Origin: Moringa oleifera
Taxonomy: Eukaryota > Streptophyta > Magnoliopsida > Brassicales > Moringaceae
Direction of reading: 5' to 3'
Assembly: GCA_021397835.1 (NCBI GenBank)
Contig: JAJFZO010000287.1
Location: forward strand, 622,501 to 686,500
DNA: 64,000 nucleotides
Shown in pieces: positions 12,201 to 23,279 of the stretch. How positions within the stretch are numbered: the first letter of the stretch is position 1; each line of letters opens with the position of its first letter. The notes below the pieces were generated by a model. That model made no database searches, was not told the DNA's origin, and saw nothing but the letters and a program-made list of their open reading frames with translations. Position numbers and translations under genes: made by a program.

Positions 12201-15200
12201 CCATTAAATAACCTTTCGGAAATTCTGTTTCTGATTCTATATGCTTGATACTAATCAAGAACAATAGTCAGCCAAAAGCCATGACTAAATACCATATTAG
12301 GCAATGGCTTCAAACCTCTGGAGCAGAAATGTTTGAACATGCTTGAAACTAATCAAGAACAATAGACAGTCAAAAACCATTAATGAGCAATGGCTTCAAA
12401 TCACTGGAGTGGAAATGTTTAATTATGCTACAATCATCTATAAAGACCTCTAAAAACAATAAACCAAACAGGCTACTAACCAAATATAATGAAATATAGC
12501 ATCTGCATAAACTGATCTATATGTATGTAGACCATCCTGAGCTTAGTTAAGCAGAAAGCTCAAACAAGGCAAAAATCTTGCTGAGGATACATATCATTCT
12601 ACAACATCAAAGCAAAGTGATCTCTCCATGTTTACAGAATATCTGCAGCATATAACATACCAACTTTAAAGCTTCGCAAAAGAAACTTATAGTACAATCA
12701 GTATAATGCTAAAACATCAACATAACTTCTAATATTTACCTTTTCGTAATCATCAAGCCACTTTTCTTCCTCTGATGCATGTCTCAATTTCTCAACCTTC
12801 TCCAAAATGTCCTTCCTACGCAGAGCTTCCTCTTTGGCTTTTGCAATCTGATCATCCATGCTTGAAAGTAGATCAGGCGGATCAACATTACCTGTGAGGA
12901 CATATGCATAAAAGTAATCACATAACATGTCAAAGCCAGTCCCCCGCACACCGCATTTTGTACCATTGATTTTCAAGAATTGCCGATCGTAGTGTTATAA
13001 AGATGAAGTAACAGAACCAAGAATACATACATGCAATGTTCAGCCGCAATTCTATTTCAAAAATCACACATTTAGAAAGCCAATTTTCTCATACTTAAAA
13101 AGTCGTTTTTCTTGCACATTTGGAATGTATTTTACAGAATGTGATAATCAACAAAGTAGAAACTTTACAGAGATAGATATACATAACTAGATTGTAGAAA
13201 TGGCTACATAAAATCAATTAAACAAGAAATAACAATGAAAGCTACTGATAAAAACTAGTAAGGAAAAAAGGATATTGAAAAAAGAATCATTTAAGGAGGA
13301 AATGCAACAGGAGAAATGCAAACATGTATTACAGAACCATATGCAAATGAGAGATTGGAAAAGAAAGGTGATACTTTAAAAAGGAAAACAAGAGCATTGC
13401 CACAATAAGCATGAAATACAATTTTTATTTACTAAAATAAATAAGTCTAAAACAATAGCTACTCTAAAACAAAGATCAAAATGCAAATTAAAGTACCCCA
13501 AATGGATTTGAGAAGAGCTCAAAGAAAGAAGAGAAAGGGGTTAAACCAGATTCTATCAGGCTGAGAAGAATATGTCGTGCTGCATCACTGTAGACGTCCA
13601 TATGAATCCCTCTATAGATTTCTTCAAGTTCATTCTGCCTCTTAAAGACCAACTCATTCATCTTGCCAGCTTTCAGAACATGCAATCTCTCAACTTCAAT
13701 TTCAGTCTAGAAAACATTCATTGAAAACAGACAAGCATAACACAAAGACACTGACACAGAATAACCTCTGTATTTGATTTTCCAAGAGAAGTTAAAGATA
13801 AGAAAATACAAATAACTATCACCTGTTCAAGGACATGTAGAGCAAGGCACCCTTGGTCCGAGACCTCATCCTCTCTGGAAGAAATTAAGTGAGTAACATG
13901 GTCAAATCTTTTCCGCTCATCAAAAGGTGTATCCATGAGGTTCCAAAGCTCAATCAGTGTCCTAGCCAAAGCTTGAAGCTAGAGAAAAACAAAAATATTC
14001 AGACAATGAGCAAACATCAATGTGAATTACTTATACCAATCAAAGTAGAGCTTCAAGGCATAGAAACTAAGCCAAAGGATTATGTGGACTATGAAGACAC
14101 AGAAAATTCTGAAGATACAATTCTTAACTCCTCCGAAAATTTGATAGATAACCTTTGCTAACAATTTCAATGTATTAGCAGGGATTCCTTCCCTTTGTTG
14201 CATAGTTTCCAAAAGTAAAAGTTTCATTGATCTTCCTATGCATCTTCCACCATATCAAATACAAACATTGTGATAGGTCTCAATCTATACAAACTGATAA
14301 CCTTCTGAACAAGAACGCTGCAACTTGCAAAAGAAATTTAGATACAATGAAATATTCAACTGCAATTGTAAAAACCAAGCTGTGCAAATTAAAATGTTCT
14401 AAAAACTTCTGATATCATTTTTCCATCTTTAGTGTCAAAGAATTAAGCTTTTAGAACTCAGAGGGAAGAACAAGCCTTCTTAGATATGAATTTTTCACTT
14501 GAGTAAATGCATTAAGAACAAAGCCATCACCGAGGAAAAAATATATAAGGTAGAAAGGATTTAAGATAATGTCACAATAATCTTCAAATTAGTCATGCAA
14601 TGAATATCAATGATATATACCAAAGGAAAGAGTGATAGACTAGAGAAAACATTCAGATCAACTAATACATGAACATTACATAGAGGACTGAGAAGTAGCC
14701 TTTTTTCTCAATTTTGCTCAAAATTCAACTCCATGAAGTCCTACTGCAACTTCTTAGTGTCCTGTTTTGCCATCTTCTAAGTTGTAAATCCTCAACACTT
14801 TACTTCCGGTGTCATATAATCTACCAGCAACAATCAAAAAGCACTTCATTTTCATTTTTCAGATAAATATCCCCCTCCTTGTGGATATTGAACCAGATTG
14901 CATAAATGGACTTTGGATAATAAAGAGATATCCATCTACGCTATGCATCTTTCATCTTTTGCATAATTGAATAGATAAAATTAAGACAAGTTCAACAGTC
15001 ATGTCAAGTCCCGCCTCTGTCATAAATGACTAACACAATCTTAAGGAACCAGATAATTTGGCACTGAATAACAGTGAAACAACCGCACATAGTAGTATTC
15101 TGAAAACAATGGAAAATGAAATCAAACTTAGATAAGTTCCATTTTCCAACCAAATAAATGACTTCAGCTTATGAAAAGTTAATATTTTCTTCGACTCTGG

Positions 15201-18037
15201 AACTTGATACAGGACATTGTACAATGGAGCTAACTTCTCCACAAGGAAAAAACAAATGCAAGAAACAGATGACCAACCAACAAGGTGATAACTTTTTGAG
15301 CTCATCTGACAGGCAGATATTAGAAATGAGAAAAGTTAATATTTGCACTAGCCTTCAAGTTGTTAATCATACTACACCAAATGCAAAGACTTCAGTACTT
15401 GTAATAAACTTCGACTCTGGAACTTGATACAGGACATTGTACAATGGAGCTAACTTCTCCACAAGGAAAAAACAAATGCAAGAAACAGATGACCAACCAA
15501 CAAGGTGATAACTTTTTGAGCTCATCTGACAGGCAGATATTAGAAATGAGAAAAGTTAATATTTGCACTAGCCTTCAAGTTGTTAATCATACTACATGAA
15601 AATGCAAAGATTACTAATAAGTACTTGTAATAAACACTTGCTCACTCATATTCTACCGCAGCTATTCAGAGAAGAGAACAAGATGCATAAACTACACATT
15701 CCATTGCACCATTAATCTGAAAGGAGGATTTTGTTTTAGCTTCCCTAATTTGTTCATATTAATTGCTATTCTCTTTTATTTTTGTATGTCTAACTAGGCT
15801 AAATTGGCGTGCATACATACATATGAACATATATTCATATATCCTTATGGTCAGGTAGTCAAATTATGGATGAAATATGCTGCCACTGTCATAATGGTAA
15901 AAGGCTCCCAGCAGCAAAAAAGTATATTCTGGCAAGCATATTGAAAATAGCCTCTGCAAAGAAAAGAAAAAAAAAAAAAAAATTCTTAGCAACCCATAAC
16001 TTCTACAAGATGACATTAGTGGCTTCTGTTTCTGCTTGTGGCTGCCACTTGGTGGAAGATTGCATACAATCATAAGCAGAAAGTACTGAATAACATAGAC
16101 ATTTAATAGAAAGCAACTTGTTAATCAGTCAAATAGATTCCTTCCAGGCACCTCTCTCTCCCCAACCCCAACCCACAACCTCACCATATTTGATTTTAAG
16201 AAATATGAGGACTTATATCTAAAAGAAACAAATTTATATACACTCCTTTTCAACTAGAGAAGGATAAAAACACGAAAGGAAGTCTCCTCAGATGTACATT
16301 TAGCAATAAAAAATAGTCATTTCGGATTACCTTATGTAGCCTTTGATGTTTCTCTTGTTTCATTGAATGTATTACACCCATTAATCTAGCAAAAGTGTCA
16401 TTGCTGATGCTCCTTGATTGACCATTTGTAGAATCAGTCAAGCTGGGATGAACATCATTCACTGTCTTAAAGAAATCAAATGACATTACAACTGATAACT
16501 CATGGATAGTACTAATATGGCTGTTAACTTTCTGTAAACGAAGAACCTGTAGATCAAGCAAAATAACAATTTGAGCAATGACCAATCCACCGCATTACTA
16601 TAACTAAACTCCAGATGAAAAAACTTCTAAGGGACCTTTTCATTCTGAAGATCCTGAAGGTGTGACTTAAGCTCCCCCAACTTCTTCACCGTCAAATCAC
16701 GTTCATCAACTTGTGCATCAGCAAACTTAATAGAATGACCACCCCCTGCTATTTCTGCCCATATCTGAATAATTTGTGACTGAATTTCAGAAAATTCTTT
16801 GATTCTTTGTTCTTTCTTTAACCTCAGGTGCTCCAACATTGGTTTTACAGCAGATTTTTGCTGCTTAAGAGAGCCTTTTCCCTTGTCAAAGAGAAAAACA
16901 AAAATGAGTCAACCATAATATTCAGTACATTTATGTGGCAATGTGATGTGCAAAACAATAAGATCCACATTTTTTGCAATCGTATTTTATTCAATACAGC
17001 AAAGACTACTTCTCCAGGAAATTTTGGCACATGACAGGCTACACTAGTTTTCTCCAGTAATTAAGAAAAGTGTTCTAACTACAGTAATAACTTTTTTAAA
17101 AAAATCAATTGATAACCAGGAGCAAACCCGTAAAAACGGCATGCATTCCCCGAGGGCAGAAACGAGGTTGGCAATTTCAGATTCATCCTCAGCCAATGAT
17201 TGATGCAAATCAGCCTTGAATTTTCTAGTTCTCTCAACCATTCTTCGGTAAATCCCCAGGCACTCTTGCTCAAGTTCTAGAAGCATCTTGTCCCTATCAC
17301 TATCACTTTCCCCAATTTCATCCCAGATAATCTACATGACAGCAAGAAAACACAAGATTACATGCAAAACAAGATAATGAAAGGGCAAAAAAAAAAAAAA
17401 AAGGCTCTTGATATAGGAAAGATAGAAAAGCAACACACGGCAAATAAGTGATTTCAAGTCACAATTTGCAATGCCTACTAGAACAAAATTTACAAGCGAT
17501 GCCGCAAGAAGCAGCTAGAAAAACATGCTTGTAAATACTAGCTAACATTATGTATCTTGATAATTGTGACTTGTGAGTAAAAGACAGATACCACCCAGTG
17601 ATGACTGACATAAGCACAATTACTGGAATTACCAACCAAGAAGTAGAGCAAACCAGATACAAATTAGTGAAAGCAGGGCTTTTGAATCTGACCGAATATA
17701 AGTTCCAGCACCAATGGAGAGATATCAACCAAACCACAATCTACTAAAAAGGCAGCTAAACATCAAATCATGCGGACTTGACTTTAAAAACCTAGTCAGG
17801 GAACTTTTAAAGTGAATACCTGAGAGGAAATGCTAACAGTAGTCAGTATGTCAGCAAACGAAGAAACCCCATGTCAAAAATTCATGTTAAAGTTGAAGAG
17901 GAAAAATGAGCAACTAAAACAGCATGGATCAAAAGAGAAGATGGAAAGAAGTAAAACTGAGAGAGAACCTGCAATTCGTGGAGAAGGGAGCGGCAGGCTG
18001 CCTGGGAGTGAGAGAGTGAAGGGGAGACAGTCGCCAT
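5633..18037 (-). CDS. MAP65-5-like :: NUP136/NUP1 chimeric gene, ten exons, 1268 aa
   Basis: Joining 17969-18037, 17128-17331, 16636-16881, 16331-16546, 13823-13978, 13547-13706, 12740-12891, 9173-9361, 8517-9058 and 5633-7505 (complement) gives 3807 nt: one open frame from ATG 18037 to the stop, 1268 codons. Every intron is GT-AG and every phase fits. Residues 1-415 are a MAP65 microtubule-associated protein. Residues 413-424 match the tip of a Copia LTR. Residues 425-1268 are the C-terminal part of the plant nuclear basket nucleoporin NUP136/NUP1. Context at the start (GAA ATG G) is good. MAP65 bundles microtubules and NUP136 sits on the nuclear basket, so the fused protein would combine a dimerising rod with an FG tail. 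It could also be an unexpressed chimera or be spliced into separate products. The open frame is seen; its expression is unknown. Confidence 0.75.
7506..8516 (-). other. Intron 9 of the chimeric gene
   Basis: 1011 bp between exons 9 and 10, donor GTTAGC and acceptor TTGCAG, with a (TA)n run at about 8099-8118. No other feature is seen. Confidence 0.75.
9293..9328 (-). repeat. LTR-tip-derived coding segment at the fusion point (12 codons)
   Basis: This 36-bp segment inside exon 8 aligns without gaps to 9423-9458, the outer tip of the nearby Copia LTR, with 32 of 36 positions identical and the same orientation. It encodes HKNPTNAHQKPI. The NUP136 sequence starts exactly where the LTR terminus ends. 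On the other side the shared word CACAAAAA overlaps the MAP65 codons for HKN, so microhomology is likely at that joint. Confidence 0.8.
9329..18037 (-). CDS. MAP65-5-like: MAP65-derived part of the chimera (exons 1-7 and start of exon 8)
   Basis: The protein starts MATVSPSLSHSQ and continues IIWDEIGESDSDRDKMLLEL (residues 24-43), the strongly conserved MAP65/PRC1/Ase1 N-terminal signature. Further family landmarks are EQECLGIYRR, AEIAGGG, LIELWNLMDTPFDER (exon 5), MNELVFKRQNELEEIYRG (exon 6), EEALRRKDILEKVEK and EEEKWLDDYEK (exon 7, residues 391-401). Exon 8 begins DQNQYSAGRGVHKN, matching the next conserved MAP65 block. Wording such as WLDDYEK and HKN resembles Arabidopsis MAP65-5 more than MAP65-1. 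MAP65 proteins are near 550-700 residues, so the C-terminal third, including the rest of the NLKRAEKA microtubule-binding motif and the tail, is missing. The long coiled-coil and spectrin-like rod that mediates dimerisation is retained. Intron 4 (2.35 kb) and intron 7 (3.4 kb) are enlarged by duplication and a retroelement. Confidence 0.85.
9423..9724 (-). repeat. 3' LTR of the intronic Copia element
   Basis: 302 bp, starts TGTTGG on the plus strand and ends TTAACA. It aligns throughout with 11789-12092. In minus orientation this is the downstream LTR. Its outer tip is 61 bp upstream of the exon 8 splice acceptor. Confidence 0.88.
10330..11683 (-). pseudogene. Copia gag (UBN2-like) with zinc knuckle and protease relic
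   Basis: From ATG 11683 the frame reads MNSENLFTTIAPPLFDGANY and then QIWAIRMEAYL, the standard N-terminus of plant Copia gag, and stops at 11507. Other frames continue with LKTVKEIWDFLKQVYKGNER and KIKESETIKEY (UBN2-like region). A zinc knuckle follows at about 10640-10720 (CPCCKKINHAQNNCW), and then a protease-like IDNRCTNYMT at about 10460-10490. There the usual Asp-Ser-Gly is changed to Asp-Asn-Arg. Several stops and shifts separate these pieces, so the gene is dead. Nothing after the protease motif is present. Confidence 0.75.
11789..12092 (-). repeat. 5' LTR of the intronic Copia element
   Basis: 304 bp, direct repeat of 9423-9724, with CTATTTATAAGAG as a possible TATA region when read on the plus strand. 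The primer-binding site lies immediately inside it. The right target duplication CAGCC follows at 12093. Confidence 0.85.
12241..12424. repeat. Imperfect tandem duplication in intron 7
   Basis: 12241-12338 and 12339-12424 are two copies of an ~86-98-bp unit, both starting ATGCTTGA and containing AATCAAGAACAATAG and GCAATGGCTTCAAA. They lie in the MAP65 intron between the Copia insertion and exon 7. No function is evident. Confidence 0.75.
13979..16330 (-). other. Long intron 4 of the chimeric gene
   Basis: 2352 bp between the conserved MAP65 exons 4 and 5, with donor GTAATC and acceptor CTCTAG. Apart from the 220-bp tandem duplication and an A-rich run near 15966-15981, nothing is recognised in it; the open frames show no domains. 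Confidence 0.7.
15190..15631. repeat. Near-perfect 220-bp tandem duplication in intron 4
   Basis: 15190-15409 and 15410-15631 are adjacent copies. The first ~186 bp of each are identical by eye, beginning TTCGACTCTGGAACTTG, and the copies diverge only at the distal end. The identity implies a recent event relative to the surrounding intron. Confidence 0.9.
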
Positions 18038-20640
18038 TTCGAGGAAGATTTAGCGTGTTCGAGAATTAACAGAAGAATTAACAGAAGATTTTAATTACTT
18101 TCATTATTTTCAAACCAAATTAATGTCTTCACATATTAATTTGATATTTTCATTAAGATATTGTTGACAATGGGAAAGTCATATTTGTGTTACAAATTAT
18201 TACTTTAAGTTAATTATTTGCTTAAATCAAAAGGATAAATCACATAAATATTATTAAATAATAAATCATACAAACAGGAAAAAATTATATCCTTTTGTAT
18301 ATTCTTGTGCAATTGTGCACCTAGACACATCACATTGTTTTAAGTATTTATTTATTTGATTTAATTTTTTTAGCATGGAAAATAACTTTAAAATACATTT
18401 TTCTTTGGTTTACAAAGATTTAACAAATAATTACTGATAAAATTTTTCAAATTTTCTAAAAAATATTAAACAAGTATTATGATGTTAACAATATCAATGA
18501 CTGATCAAAAAATTTAAGAAAACTAAGACATTAAGTGAGATCATAAAGCTGTTTCCCATAACACAAGATATCTTTATAAGAAAAGGTTTTAAAAAAATTA
18601 AGAATGAAATTTTGTGTTTATCTTATTCACATTGCAATATGAAATTCAATTTCTTTTTGGAAAATATAATATTTTAATTTGTTGCTAGTGTTACAATGAT
18701 TAATAATTCTTAATTAGTTGACACTTGTCTTTGAATGTGGTTCTCACCGGGCAAGATAGTAATTGGAGTCTTTTATCTTATATATATAAAAAGTTATGAT
18801 GTCGTATTGTTTAATAGGTAAATTATTCAAAAAAAATCAAAATTTAAAAGTTGAAGAAAACTAATTTTTTTATTTGTTTATTTATATTTTTTTAAATCAC
18901 TGTCACTTTATTAAAAAAATTTATATAAACATTAAAAAAATTTGGGATAAATATAAACAAAAAACTCCAAACTAAATCCGTTTTTTAATTTAGAACATGA
19001 TGTATTAATTAGATTATTTGTAAATCTAATTTGATCTAAATTAGACATTCGTTTAAACGAATATACAAAAAATTAAGCATATTTTTATTATTGAAATGTG
19101 TCAAAATAACTTAATTGGATTTTGTAATACTTCATTTTAAATTTATTCCTCTAATTTGAATGATTTTTATTTAAAAATTATTTTTTAATTTTTAAAACTT
19201 TTAATAGTGTAATTTTTTTAAAAAAATATTTTTAGTACTTAAACAAAATTTTAAATTTTTTATAACAGTACTTTGATTCTTTTTTTATGTAAAGTTTTAA
19301 GTCAAAATTTATTGTACAAAATCTCTAATTGAATATCTTCGATTTTTAAAATTTTAATAGATCCCCAATTTTTAAACTAAACCAAATTGAAGAATCAAAT
19401 ATATAATTGATCCAATCGATATTTCAAGGTATAAAATAAAAGTATTTATAGTTTAAGTTTTTTTTTAATGTTTATCCAAAAAACTTTAAACATTTAAAAT
19501 CCTATTTATTCTATTTTCTATTCATCAAATTAATTTTTTTTCATGAATCTATTTGTATTCATCCATTCATGAATTCTATTCATCAATTCGCCACACCAAT
19601 GGTTTGATCAACCTATATTAGCAAATTTCATATACTTTCTCGTCTTGATTTCTTTGTAGGTTTGCCTTTTCCATATCGTGGTAACATTGCATGCATATTT
19701 CTTTTGCCTTGCTTTTCCTAAACTCTCCTTCTTCGATTGCTTTTCTAAGCTAATTTTTCATTCCTTTTAAATCAGGTAATTGATTTAATCTAAAAAAATT
19801 TCTTAGTTAGTTTTCTTTACAAATAGTGGATTTGATTTTTATGTTCTTCTTATTTCATCTTTTTTTTATCTTTCAATAGATCTTTTACCGTTCTTGATCT
19901 ATTTTCACTTTTTTTTATAGAGTTCATGATTTTCTTGCTCTAATCTTTATATCTTGTGAACTACCTTCTTTCTTTGTCTTTTTCAACCCCATTAATCTTC
20001 TTTCAAAAGGTGTTACTCTTTTACTTGAATCAATTCCTTAGCTTTTCTTTCAGTTGCCCAGTGAGATTATTTATTTATTTATTCTCAGCATCATCTTCAA
20101 CAACATATGTTTTTCTCAGATTTTCTGCCTTTAATTTTGTTTTATATCTTTCTCCTTTGATTATGGAAGCAACTTGCTTGTGGATTTCAATTTTATGTTG
20201 TAAAATCTCGTTCTTTTTTTTTTTTTTTTTTGTAACATATGTTGCTCAGATTCAACTTCTTTGATCTTTCATTGATATGTTTCCTTTTTAGTTGTCTTTG
20301 AGACTAGCAGGGGTATCAAAGCAAATTGATATTACATTAGCCCTTGAGGTAAAACTATATCTTGGACCAATGTTTCTCTTCATTTCTTATACCCCAATGT
20401 GACCTATAGTCCATCTACTTTTGGATATTTTGTAGGGTTGTTTTCACTTCAATGTAATCATGGAATTTGCATTTGGCTTATTAAAGTCAAATTCTCCTTC
20501 CAATACATAAGTGGTCAAGATAAACTATTTGGTCTGGATTTGCCTTAATGCTATTAGAGGGTTACATCTTACTCCCCAAATATACCTAATGAAGTCATAG
20601 TATCTTGCAACTCTCTTTTGCATAGTATCAAATCATAATT
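18038..20640. other. Upstream region of the chimeric gene; AT-rich intergenic DNA
   Basis: This contains the 5' untranslated region and promoter of the minus-strand gene (adjacent to 18037), but no TATA box could be assigned with confidence. 18070-19560 is extremely AT-rich, and 19560-20300 is a T/C-rich stretch with poly-T near 20215. No gene is recognised. Confidence 0.4.
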
Positions 20641-20988
20641 TTACTGAGTAATCCACCTTACATCATTTTCTTTTATTCTAAATAAAACGGTTGGCCATTC
20701 ATGCGATGTTTTGTCTTCAGCATTCATGGTTTCAAATATTTCTCTTAGTAGGTTCAAATGCATAGGATCTTTAAACATTCTATTAATGTAGTCTAAATGA
20801 CTTTTAACACATGCATAAAGTATGAATAGACCCATTATTGTCCCTTTCCTTGATCTTTGGATGGAATTCAATAATATGATGATCTTTACTAGAATGGTCA
20901 AGGTTGGGTTAGCTCCATGTGTCAAAGCTTTGATGACTTTGAAGATTTTTACTTCTATATGCCCTAACATCTCCAAGAAAATGATCAA
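20641..20988 (-). other. Unrecognised 115-codon ORF, possibly transposon-derived
   Basis: The frame encodes a helical protein with KVIKALTHGANPTL, RKGTIMGLFILYACVKSHLD and an ending HEWPTVLFRIKENDVRWITQ. The WP...V.W end is reminiscent of plant mobile-domain or retroelement ORFs, but I cannot assign a family. It is surrounded by AT-rich non-coding DNA, with no neighbouring exon recognised, so a decayed transposon fragment is more likely than a host gene. Confidence 0.3.
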
Positions 20989-21699
20989 CCCATGTCATAT
21001 ATAGTGGCTTCCAGTCCTATCAAGCTTTTATTTTCTTCTTTTATGCTGCATTTTGATTTGTTCGATGAAATCTTTCTTTATACATTGTATATCACCTTTG
21101 CTTTTAGATTTTTCTCAACTTCTTCTTTTGAGATTTTTTGACAACACTTTCAATTTCTTAATTCCTGATCTTTGCCTCTCTCTTTTTCCCATATAAATGT
21201 TATGGGGTTGTGTGTACTTAGCTGCTAGAAGGAGCTCACATTCTTTCAAGGTTAGGGTCAAATTTAAGCCATTGAAATGAACAATGACATGAAGGATGCC
21301 ATAAATTTATTATGGCTTTGATTAGAGGTTCTTCTACCTTTATAGATAATAGATTTATTATATACCCTAACTGTCCTTTAAATTACGTATTTTCTTTTAA
21401 GCTAAATGTCTCCTATATCTATCACAATTTACTCACACTTTTCTTTTTATCTTTATAGTGATCTGATCTTTCAGTTCAGAATAGAAATATTGGGGCAAAA
21501 GATCTCCTAATCTTCATTATGCACTTTTTGACCAATCCTGAGTTTAACTGGGTGTCATCATAGTCACATTGGATAGAGGTTCTTTAGATTGACAATCTTG
21601 ATCTTCCATTGTACTTTAAGTTCTTTTATTGTAGAATGATAGACTTATGGATACCAACCTAGTTTTATCACAAATGATTAGTGAACTCTAGATATTTTC

Positions 21700-22440
21700 T
21701 TGGGTATATTTCTGCTAGTATTTGAACAAAGTCTTAGTTTACTATTTTTTCTTACTTGTATTTTTTTTAATTTTGTTGAATTTTTTCAGTTTACTTGGTT
21801 TTTCGTGGACTTTTTGTTAGCTTCTTTGGTTTGCTTGGATTTTCATTTAACATGATTGGTTTTCTATTTTTTTCTATTTTTTTTGAATTTTTGAAGACAA
21901 AAAGTTTTATTTTTGAATTCTTATTTGTTGATTAATGTTATTGGTTACAACCAAGGAGAGAGAACTCATAGCTATGGTTAAGCTTGTTGTTTAAAGAACA
22001 AGGAATTTTCAATTTTTTCTTTTTGGGTTTTATTGGATTTTCTTTGGTTTTTTTTTTTTTTTTTGCTTCAATTTCTTTCATTTTGGATGAAAAAAGCTTA
22101 ACAAATATTTCTATAATGCTCGGGAGACATTGTTCTTTATTTATTCTTATCTTTTCTCTTGGTTTTAAAGAAGTGTGTCATTTTTAAGTTGTAAATTTAT
22201 AAAAGTTATCTTTCCTTTTGTTTGAAATCTTATGATGACAAATATGAGTTTCAAATGCATAATCAGTTTTTCTTATTTAAACCACACCGAGTGGTTGTTA
22301 AATGCACTTGTTTTTTCGTTTTTAAAAATCCCTAAATTATTGAGACAAATATATTATATTTTTTATTCTTGTTGGGTGATTTCTTTTTAATGTTGTAACT
22401 TATCGATATCCAAATTTTGCCCTTATTAGAGATCTAAAAT
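21700..22440 (+). repeat. Dispersed copy of the 38-45 kb repeat family
   Basis: This aligns with about 39080-39740 and 43430-44130. Shared landmarks in the same order are a CTTTTTGTTAGCTTCTTTGG-like tract, GACAAAAAG...TTTTATTT, GGTTACAACCAAGGAGAGAG, AACAAGGAATTTTCAA and TTTTTGGATGAAAAAAGC. It has no coding capacity that I can support. Confidence 0.7.
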
Positions 22441-23279
22441 AGAGGTGTCACTGTTAGTCTGCAGCATTGGAAAACAATAGCATCACTTTTCAAGAAGATT
22501 GTGGAAATGGGGTCAAATGATGGAGAAACTAAATGCTTGAGGGAGAATCAAGTAGACGACCTCCTAGAAACAAAATTTAGAGTGTTAAGTCTTATAGTTT
22601 TGCATTTTCAATACCCATGCCAAGGAGAGTGTTGTGACCAAGGAAAGTCTAAAATTTATGAAAAAACTGAGGTAGAGTCTTCTTGAGAGAGAAAATAGAT
22701 AATAAGGTATAGAGATCTTTAATCTAAGGGAAAAAGATATCCAAACACATTTTTATCATTTTTAAAAATGCCTCCCTAGCAGTGTCTACCTACAATTGGA
22801 GAAGAGTTTGAAATTTCAAAGGTGAGCGAGGGAAAGTCTACCTGAAAGTGCGAAGTGAATGTTAAGATATCAAAAGCTTATTTCGTATAAAAGTAAACTC
22901 TCCACCCTTTTATTTTGCATTTGCAACACTCTTCCTAGGAAGAGTCTGCATTGTACTTAAAGAGAAAGCCTGTCTCTAGGTTCTGAGAGAGTTATAGGAA
23001 TTTGGCATAATGAAAGTTGAAGTTTTAAAGTCTTTTAATGGTTCTTTTATGCTTTCATCTTATGATAATAACTAAAGTAGAGAATAGATAAAAGAATCTA
23101 AAAAGAAATCCATTTCATTTCTCATAATAAATGGATTATGGTGAGTTTAAAAGAAAAGAAATACATTTAATCCGTTTTCTCCTCAAGGTCAGTAGACTCT
23201 TTGTCCAATTCCTATAGAATCTAATTTATAGAGTTTGAAAAGATGAAGAAAAAACTCCTTATGGGATTAGGCATTGTTA
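22441..23279. other. Intergenic retroelement debris
   Basis: No gene is recognised. Words such as AGAGTCTACC and AAAGTCTACC recur, and CATTTGCAACACTCTTCC resembles a word in the flank of the relic near 3120. It probably belongs to the minus-strand gypsy-type relic that follows. Confidence 0.3.
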
